Positions 5,448 through 10,579 of a stretch of 10,579 nt of DNA are shown here, one piece after another. Origin of the DNA: an uncultured Planctomycetaceae bacterium (GTDB lineage: Bacteria; Planctomycetota; Planctomycetia; Pirellulales; UBA1268); NCBI GenBank assembly GCA_903958265.1, contig CAJBSQ010000389.1, positions 1-10,579 of the forward strand, written 5' to 3'. The notes under the pieces were generated by a model. That model saw only the letters and a program-made list of their open reading frames with translations, did no database searches and was not told the DNA's origin. A program made the position numbers and the translations under genes. How positions within the stretch are numbered: the first letter of the stretch is position 1; each line of letters begins with the position of its first letter.

Positions 5448-6794
5448 ATGAGCAAGCACGGGCAGGTGACGGTTGGATCACTCATGAGCCGGCTCACCGG
5501 CAGCCGTTCTCGACCCTCGGCTGCCCCTGCGTCAGGGCTCGACCCGCTCACCGAACGGCTCTCCCGACACAAGGTCACCCGGGTAGCGCTCTCGTTTCTT
5601 GACGCCAACGCCGGGATGCACCTCAAGGATCTCCTCTTTGACTCGACCACCGACGATCGGCGGGTGACGGTCGACGGCCATACCGTCTGGAACTTCGGGT
5701 CGGACAGTTTCCTCGGCCTCGACCGCGATCCCCGGGTCCACGAGGCGATCCGCGCTGCGCTGCCGGAATGGGGGGCGCACAACGGCGCGTCGCGGGCTTT
5801 CTCGAGCCCGGTGCTTGTCGACGAGGCGGAGGAGAAACTCGCGGCATGGCTCGGAGTGCCGGACACCTTCATCTTTCCGAGCGTCACGCTTGCCAACGTC
5901 GGCCTGCTCCCGGCGATCACCCAGAAGGGTGACCTGCTCGTGGTCGACCGGGAGTCGCACGACAGTGTTCATCAAGGCGCGCGGCTGGCGGCGGCGGCCT
6001 CCGGAGCCCGGGTCGTGGAACTGGCGACACCCGAACCTCGGGCCCTGGAGCGGCTCGTCGCCCAGGCCGGCGGTCACGGCGGTCTCGTGCTGGCGATCGA
6101 CGGCGTCTACAGCATGTCGGGTCGCACGCCTCCGTTGGCCGATCTCGACGCCACGGTTCGCGGGCTCGGCGGGATCATGTATGTGGACGACGCCCATGGC
6201 ACCGGTGTGGTTGGCCCGCGGGGTCGCGGGGCGGCGGCCGCCGCCCTCGGCACGCTCGAGAACGTGCTCATGGTGGGCTCCCTGTCGAAGGCGTTTTCCT
6301 GCCTCGGTGGCTTCGTCACCTGCACACCCGAGTTGAAGACGGTGCTCAAGATCCGCTCCAGCACCTTCATTTTCGGCGGCCCGGTGCCCCCTCCGTACCT
6401 GGCGGCAATCTCAGCTGTCTGCGACATCATGATGACGCCGGAATACGACGAGCTCCTCGGCGGGCTTCATACCCGGATCCAGCGGTTTACGAGCGGTCTC
6501 GATGCCCTCGGCATCGAGTACCACGGCGGCGACTCGGCGATCATCTCGCTGGTAGTCGGTGATCTCGAGAAGACATTCGCCGCCGGCCGGCAGCTCTTCG
6601 ATCGCGGCTTCTACGCCCAGTCGGCCACCTATCCCGCCGTACCGATCCACGGGGGTCTGCTCCGCGTTCAGATCAATGCCAACCATCCGCTGGAGGCGGT
6701 CGACGGTCTGCTGAATGCGATTGCCGACCTCTGGAAGGAGGCCCGACTACCCGTCCGCCGCCGGGCAGCGGTGTCGCCGTCAGCCGCGGTCTGA
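5448..6794 (+). CDS. Alpha-oxoamine synthase family PLP enzyme
   Basis: The protein has 448 residues and is a fold-type I PLP enzyme of the KBL/AONS/ALAS/serine palmitoyltransferase group, which condenses an acyl thioester with an amino acid. PLP residues are visible: H171 in DRESHDS (ring stacking), D247 and H250 in VDDAHGTG, and the Schiff-base lysine K281 in GSLSKAFSCLGGF. R406 in LLRVQINANH is the likely carboxylate-binding arginine. The lysine motif is closer to the SPT type (FSKSxASxGG) than to the LGKA of AONS/KBL. The segment GASRAFSSPVLVDEAEEKLA (114-133) departs from the usual GSR...G...H-LE pattern, and the first 30 residues are a Ser/Arg/Ala-rich extension. Substrate cannot be named: sphingoid-type, biotin-type or other amino-ketone synthesis are all open. 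Its 3' end overlaps the convergent SDR by 15 bp. Confidence 0.87.
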   Translation: MSKHGQVTVGSLMSRLTGSRSRPSAAPASGLDPLTERLSRHKVTRVALSFLDANAGMHLKDLLFDSTTDDRRVTVDGHTVWNFGSDSFLGLDRDPRVHEAIRAALPEWGAHNGASRAFSSPVLVDEAEEKLAAWLGVPDTFIFPSVTLANVGLLPAITQKGDLLVVDRESHDSVHQGARLAAAASGARVVELATPEPRALERLVAQAGGHGGLVLAIDGVYSMSGRTPPLADLDATVRGLGGIMYVDDAHGTGVVGPRGRGAAAAALGTLENVLMVGSLSKAFSCLGGFVTCTPELKTVLKIRSSTFIFGGPVPPPYLAAISAVCDIMMTPEYDELLGGLHTRIQRFTSGLDALGIEYHGGDSAIISLVVGDLEKTFAAGRQLFDRGFYAQSATYPAVPIHGGLLRVQINANHPLEAVDGLLNAIADLWKEARLPVRRRAAVSPSAAV

Positions 6795-7601
6795 CGACTC
6801 GCTCCCTGATAACTCGCTCGGGGACGACTCTGCCATTCGGGGCTGCCGGCGGAGCACCCAGTCGCGGATCGTTGGGGGCAGAGACCGGGCGAGTCGGGCG
6901 GCCAGCGCGGTCCTCCGGGGAAACCAGATCTCGGCCCGGCCTCGCTCGATCCCGCGGAGGATCAGGGTGGCTGCGGCAGCGGCGGTGAGGAGCCGTCCTG
7001 AGGCGCGTTCTGCGTCGGTCACCATCGGCGTGTCGACGACGCCGGGGCAGGCGGTCGTGATGTCGACCCCGGCCGGTTGGCAGTCGAGCCGCAGGCTCTC
7101 GAGAAACGCGACGACGGCCGCCTTGCTCGCACAGTAGGCCGCGTTTCCGGGCAGCCCGACGACCGCGGCGATGCTGGCCACGCCGCAGAGGCTCCCGCGC
7201 CGGCGGGCGAGCATGCCCGGGAGCACGGCCGCAGCGAGGTTGATGCAGCCCTTGGCGTTGACGTCGATCACCTCGCCGGCGCTCGCAGCGTCGAGCGGCC
7301 ACGAGGTGCGGTGGATGCCGGCGCAGGCGATCGCCACGTCGCAGGAGCCCAACCGCTTCTCGAGCATCGTGACCGCCGCGCGCAGCCCCTCGGCATCGGC
7401 CACATCGCACGCGATCGCCTCGGCGATCGCCCCTCGGGCCCGCAGGTCAGCGAGGGTGGCCTCGAGCGGCGGGCGTTTCCGGGCGATGATGCCGACGCGG
7501 CCTCCCGAGGCCACGGCGGCGAGGCCGATCGCCCGGCCAATGCCGCTCGAGCCGCCCGTCACCAGCACCGATTTGCCGCGCCAGAACGATTTCGAAATCA
7601 T
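6780..7601 (-). CDS. Classical short-chain dehydrogenase/reductase
   Basis: The 273-residue Rossmann-fold oxidoreductase has the full classical SDR set: TGGSSGIG (T15-G22) for cofactor binding, A40-R41-K42 after strand 2 (basic, favouring NADP(H)), D66 in CDVAD, CAG at 93-95 in place of the common NAG, catalytic N115, S143, and Y156-CAS-K160. PG at 186-187 follows. The substrate is not visible; 3-ketosphinganine reductases have a similar N-terminus, which is of interest beside an SPT-like enzyme, but so do many other SDRs. The last 20 residues are a Ser/Glu-rich tail (ESSPSELSGSESSDRG) that overlaps the neighbour's 3' end. The ATG at 7601 has GGTGGA 6 nt upstream. It shares two bases with an opposite ATG of the hydrolase frame. 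Promoter-like boxes lie at 7659-7631. Confidence 0.88.
   Translation of the reverse strand: MISKSFWRGKSVLVTGGSSGIGRAIGLAAVASGGRVGIIARKRPPLEATLADLRARGAIAEAIACDVADAEGLRAAVTMLEKRLGSCDVAIACAGIHRTSWPLDAASAGEVIDVNAKGCINLAAAVLPGMLARRRGSLCGVASIAAVVGLPGNAAYCASKAAVVAFLESLRLDCQPAGVDITTACPGVVDTPMVTDAERASGRLLTAAAAATLILRGIERGRAEIWFPRRTALAARLARSLPPTIRDWVLRRQPRMAESSPSELSGSESSDRG
7573..7601 (+). promoter_or_regulatory. Weak promoter candidate for the hydrolase gene
   Basis: TTGCCG (7573-7578) and AATCAT (7596-7601, 4 of 6) are 17 nt apart and lie inside the first codons of the SDR gene. If used, transcription would start downstream of the ATG at 7600, which would favour the hydrolase start at 7654. Confidence 0.25.
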
Positions 7602-7630
7602 GGCAGATCCACCGCTGCTGGAAGTGGGTC

Positions 7631-7659
7631 ATCAGACGGAGTCTGCTCGGGAAATGCAA
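7631..7659 (-). promoter_or_regulatory. Promoter candidate for the SDR gene
   Basis: On the minus strand TTGCAT (7659-7654) and TCTGAT (7636-7631, 4 of 6) are spaced by 17 nt, with the -10 ending 29 nt before the SDR ATG. It would lie over the first codons or leader of the divergent hydrolase gene. Confidence 0.35.
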
Positions 7660-8535
7660 CCGGTGTTGAAGCGAGTGCTTGTTCCGGTCGACGGCCACGT
7701 GGTGGCCGCCGAGGTGCACCTCCGCGACGACCCGCGGCCGCCCGTCGTCTTCATGCACGGCCTGTTGGCCTCAGTCGCGATCGCCAGCGAGTTGTTCGAT
7801 GAGCCGGCGGACGAGTCGTGGATCGCGCTGAGCCTGCCCGGGCATCATCCTGGGCGTCTCGCTCCGGGAACCCCGCCGTCGGGAATCGATGAGCGGCTGT
7901 TTGCCCGGCTGGCCGAGGCGGCGCTGGTGGAGGTGCTGGGCGACCGTCGCGTGCTGGCAGCGGGCTGGTCGACCGGGGGCTTCGCCGCCATCAACCTCGC
8001 CATCCACCACCCGCACCGCGTGGCGGCCGTCGCGAGCCTGGCCGGATTCGCGGGAGGCCGCGTGATGGGGTCGGTCGGCTGGCTGCAGTGGCTTGCCGGC
8101 GGCCTCGTCGGTAGGGCAGGCCTCGAGGCCGGCATGCGGGTGGCCGGGTGGCTGCCCACGCTGCACGATGCGATCGTGCGGTCGTGCGCTGCCGACCGTC
8201 GGGCAGCCGCAGCGGTACCGGCGGCAACCCTCGACCGGATGCGGGCCGACTTCGTGAAGCACGACCCCGCATCCCTCGTCGCCGTGCTCGCCGCCCTCCA
8301 GTCACTCGACATCGGCAGCCGTCTCGATGAGGTGCGGGTGCCGACGTGGGTCGCGGCCGGGGAGCAAGACCCAGTGGTGCCGCCGGCTGAAGCCCGCCGG
8401 CTGGCGACAGCGATCCGTGGCGCAACGCTCAGGGTGTATGGGTCGGCGGGCCACCTCTTCTTCTGCGAGTGGCCGAGTGTGAGGGCCGATTTCGCGGCCT
8501 GGAGAAACGGGCTCGCCGCTGCCGGGTCGCCCTGA
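7654..8535 (+). CDS. Alpha/beta-hydrolase
   Basis: The protein has 293 residues and no signal peptide. The alpha/beta-hydrolase core is complete: HGLL (35-38) for the oxyanion hole, nucleophile elbow GWSTGG with S106, acid D239 in GEQDPVVP, and H267 in GSAGHLFF. Residues 131-205 form a helical cap. Likely an esterase, lactonase or thioesterase-like enzyme; the substrate is not evident. Two starts compete. The ATG at 7600 would add 18 residues but has no ribosome site and overlaps the SDR ATG. The ATG at 7654 has GGAG (7638-7641) at 12 nt and leaves a normal 30-residue lead into the first core strand, so it is preferred. The FMO gene follows on the same strand after 104 bp. Confidence 0.85.
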   Translation: MQPVLKRVLVPVDGHVVAAEVHLRDDPRPPVVFMHGLLASVAIASELFDEPADESWIALSLPGHHPGRLAPGTPPSGIDERLFARLAEAALVEVLGDRRVLAAGWSTGGFAAINLAIHHPHRVAAVASLAGFAGGRVMGSVGWLQWLAGGLVGRAGLEAGMRVAGWLPTLHDAIVRSCAADRRAAAAVPAATLDRMRADFVKHDPASLVAVLAALQSLDIGSRLDEVRVPTWVAAGEQDPVVPPAEARRLATAIRGATLRVYGSAGHLFFCEWPSVRADFAAWRNGLAAAGSP

Positions 8536-8639
8536 CCCGCCCGTGACGGAGGCTGGAGCCGTTACATTGGGACGGCACGGGCTGGTTTCGGCTCCACACA
8601 CTGCCAGATGCCCGCCCCAGCGACCGACGGCGCAGCGCC
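8536..8639 (+). promoter_or_regulatory. Leader of the FMO gene
   Basis: This gap holds a 7-nt inverted repeat, GGAGCCG (8555-8561) and CGGCTCC (8589-8595), and a -10-like TACATT (8563-8568, 4 of 6) 71 nt before the FMO ATG, without a clear -35. The long 27-nt loop makes a terminator unlikely. Either a promoter or read-through from the hydrolase gene is possible. Confidence 0.25.
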
Positions 8640-9977
8640 ATGATCCGCCAGACTTCTCCCGACCTGCTCGACGCCTGCGTGATCGGCGCCGGAGGTTCCG
8701 GCCTCGCCGCCGCGAAGGCGGTGCGCGAGCGTGGTCTCGCCTTCGACTGCTTCGAGCGGGGATCGGGCGTCGGGGGGCTCTGGCGGTACGGCAACGACAA
8801 CGGGCTCTCCGCGATCTACAAGTCGCTGCAGATCAACACGTCGCGTGACATGACCTCGTTTGCGGACTACCCGATGCCTCCGGGCTATCCGGACTTTCCC
8901 GGGCATGAGCAGATCTGCGACTACCTCGACGCCTATGCCGACCACTTTGGCCTCCGGGACCAGATCCGGTTTCGGACGACGGTGGAGCGTGTGACACCGC
9001 AGCCTGACGGCACGTTTGCAGTCACTTTTCGAACGGCTGATGCGGCCCCCGAGACCCGTCGGTATCGGCACGTGCTCGTCGCCAGCGGCCACCACTGGCT
9101 GCCTCGGACACCGGAGTTTCAGGGCACCTTCGCCGGCCGGGTATTGCACGCCCATGACTATCGCACTCCCGACGGCTTTGGCGGGCAGCGGGTGCTCGTG
9201 GTCGGGATGGGCAACTCGGGCTGCGACATCGCCTGCGATCTGGCGCGGGTCGCCGACCGCACGCTGCTCTCGACCCGCCGGGGAGCCCACGTCATTCCAA
9301 AGTATCTCTTCGGCATGCCGCTCGACACGGTCTGTCCTGAGTTCGTCTGGCGGTTTGCCCCGATGTGGATGTTCCGTCCCGCCTTTGCCGGAGTGGTCTG
9401 GATGAACCGCGGCGGACTCCGTCTGCACGGCCTGCCGATTCCCGGCCACAAGGTGCTGCAGGAGCACCCCACCATCTCCAGCGACCTGCCCAGTCTCGTC
9501 CGTGAGCGGCGGATCACGATCAAGCCCGACGTCGATCGGTTCGATGGCGACGGCGTCTGGTTCGTGGACGGGAGCCGCGAGCCGGTGGACGCAATCATCC
9601 TCGCGACCGGCTACACGATCTCGTTCCCATTCCTCGATGCCACGGTGATCGCCCCAGAGAACAACGCCGTGCGGCTGTATCGCCACGTCGTCCATCCCGA
9701 CGTGCCCGGGCTGTTCTTCATCGGCCTGGTGCAGCCCTGGGGGGCCATCTTCCCGCTCGCCGAGGCGCAGGCGGCGTGGGTGGGGGACCTGATCGAGGGT
9801 CGCTGCGGGCTTCCCGATTCCCCCTCCATGCACCGGGTGATCGACACCGACATTGCCGCGATTCGCCGCCGCTACGTGACGTCGCCGCGGCACACCATCC
9901 AGGTCGATTTCCACGCCTACCGGGCGCTGCTGCGGCGGGAACGCCGCCGGGGACTCGGCAGGCTGGTGGCGCGATGA
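8640..9977 (+). CDS. Class B flavin-containing monooxygenase (FMO)
   Basis: The enzyme has 445 residues and uses FAD and NADPH to oxygenate a soft nucleophile (N or S) or, less likely, a ketone. FAD site: GAGGSG at 16-21 in the N-terminal Rossmann fold, then ERGSGVGGLWRYG (39-51). The FMO fingerprint FxGxxxHxxxY is seen at F164-A-G166...H170...Y174-R175; Baeyer-Villiger enzymes have W-P at the end of that motif, so the FMO type is favoured. NADPH site: GMGNSG at 189-194. The LATGY motif (321-325) is intact. No membrane anchor is seen. The ATG at 8640 has only a weak ribosome site. The stop overlaps the start of the next gene as ATGA, so the two are translationally coupled and probably act together. 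Confidence 0.9.
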   Translation: MIRQTSPDLLDACVIGAGGSGLAAAKAVRERGLAFDCFERGSGVGGLWRYGNDNGLSAIYKSLQINTSRDMTSFADYPMPPGYPDFPGHEQICDYLDAYADHFGLRDQIRFRTTVERVTPQPDGTFAVTFRTADAAPETRRYRHVLVASGHHWLPRTPEFQGTFAGRVLHAHDYRTPDGFGGQRVLVVGMGNSGCDIACDLARVADRTLLSTRRGAHVIPKYLFGMPLDTVCPEFVWRFAPMWMFRPAFAGVVWMNRGGLRLHGLPIPGHKVLQEHPTISSDLPSLVRERRITIKPDVDRFDGDGVWFVDGSREPVDAIILATGYTISFPFLDATVIAPENNAVRLYRHVVHPDVPGLFFIGLVQPWGAIFPLAEAQAAWVGDLIEGRCGLPDSPSMHRVIDTDIAAIRRRYVTSPRHTIQVDFHAYRALLRRERRRGLGRLVAR

Positions 9978-10579
9978 CTGAAGCCGGGGGCGGAGCGCTG
10001 GCGCGGATCGCGATCACGGGAAGCGCCGGACTCTACGGGCGGGCGCTGATACGCGAGATCCGGCGGAGGCTGCCGACCGCCCGCGTGCTCGGGGTCGATC
10101 GACGGGCGGCCGTCGCCGATGCTCCCGACGACACGGTGCTGGGCGACATCTGCGACCCGGAGACGACGGCCGCGATCGAGACGTTTCGCCCCGATACGGT
10201 CGTGCATCTGGCCTACGCGGTGCAACCGGGCCGTGACGCCGGGCGACTGCAGGCCGACAACCTCGACGGCACGCGGTGCATGCTGGCCGCGACGGTGTCC
10301 TCCGGCGCCCGGCGGTTGCTGGTGGCCAGCAGCGCGACGGTCTACGGTGCCTGGCCTGACAACCCGCCGCGCTGCGTCGAGACAACGCCGCTGCGGCCAC
10401 TGCCCGGCTACTACTACTCTGCCCACAAGGGAGTCGTGGAGGAAATGGTTCAGGGGTTTGCCGCCGCCCACCCGGAGATCGCCGTGAGCGTGACGCGTCC
10501 GGCGATCATCTGCGGACAGGGGGTGCGGAACTTCCTCAGCGACTACTTTCTCGGCTTGCCCGTCGTGCTGCTGCCCGAC
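9974..10579 (+). CDS. NAD-dependent epimerase/dehydratase (extended SDR), 3' end missing
   Basis: The first 202 residues are present and the frame is still open at the window edge; the family is usually about 300-350 residues. The N-terminal cofactor loop is GSAGLYG (16-22), with D42 after strand 2 pointing to NAD(H). D58-I-C-D61 and N96-L-D-G-T follow the extended-SDR pattern. The catalytic part has SSATVYG (119-125) and Y148-SAH-K152. This family acts on nucleotide sugars but also includes lipid and steroid ketone reductases, among them the bacterial ceramide-pathway reductase CerR; the substrate is not known here. It begins inside the FMO stop (ATGA), with a GGTGG stretch a few bases upstream, so coexpression with the FMO is very likely. 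Confidence 0.87.
   Translation, partial: MTEAGGGALARIAITGSAGLYGRALIREIRRRLPTARVLGVDRRAAVADAPDDTVLGDICDPETTAAIETFRPDTVVHLAYAVQPGRDAGRLQADNLDGTRCMLAATVSSGARRLLVASSATVYGAWPDNPPRCVETTPLRPLPGYYYSAHKGVVEEMVQGFAAAHPEIAVSVTRPAIICGQGVRNFLSDYFLGLPVVLLPD

Noticed and set aside
8562..9914. 450-codon minus-strand frame opposite the FMO
   Set aside because: The FMO on the other strand has every FAD and NADPH motif in order; the antisense translation has none and is an effect of GC-rich codon positions.
8640..9977. Baeyer-Villiger monooxygenase identity for the flavoprotein
   Set aside because: The fingerprint ends in H-A-H-D-Y-R rather than the HxxxW-P of that class, so an FMO is the better call, though ketone oxidation is not strictly excluded.
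1..10579. CRISPR array, insertion sequence, tRNA or rRNA
   Set aside because: I saw no regularly spaced repeats, transposase motifs, terminal inverted repeats of a mobile element or tRNA cloverleaf-like segments on reading both strands by eye; a covariance-model scan would settle small RNAs.

Overview
The window is dense, GC-rich (roughly two-thirds G+C) bacterial chromosomal DNA. The best guess is a member of the Planctomycetota. This is inferred from protein style: a secreted single-CxxCH protein with a lysine-rich tail, N-terminal zinc ribbons of the CPGC/CPKC kind on otherwise obscure proteins, and a tandem-ACT protein of a type I associate with that phylum. No rRNA, tRNA, CRISPR array, insertion sequence or phage gene is visible.

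Left part (1-3983): the 3' end of an unidentified gene (1-441). Next is a small exported c-type-cytochrome-like protein (628-1014) with a good sigma70-like promoter. A 15-bp hairpin (1048-1082) sits between it and a convergent two-gene minus-strand unit. That unit encodes a five-TM zinc-ribbon membrane protein (2486-3157) followed by an HD-domain phosphohydrolase (1124-2467) that keeps the SAMHD1-type catalytic residues. A second zinc-ribbon protein (3306-3983) is divergent from this unit. The 148-bp gap between them carries a 31-bp near-perfect palindrome placed over the likely minus-strand promoter.

Middle (3999-5447): a tandem-ACT regulator-like protein (minus) and a hot-dog acyl-CoA thioesterase (plus) are divergent, with predicted promoters whose -10 boxes overlap. 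The 315-bp gap after the thioesterase holds a possible 39-codon ORF followed directly by a strong hairpin, then the leader of the next gene.

Right part (5448-10579): a run of small-molecule or lipid enzymes. These are a divergent alpha-oxoamine synthase (PLP), a convergent classical SDR, an alpha/beta hydrolase divergent from the SDR, a class B flavin monooxygenase, and an NAD-dependent epimerase/dehydratase coupled to it by an ATGA overlap and cut by the window end. With the thioesterase this gives acyl-thioester handling, decarboxylative C-C condensation, ketone reduction, hydrolysis, and N- or S-oxygenation within 6 kb. That could be a lipid or amino-ketone pathway, but the strands alternate, so a single operon is excluded and the pathway is inference only. 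No known named system is complete in this window.
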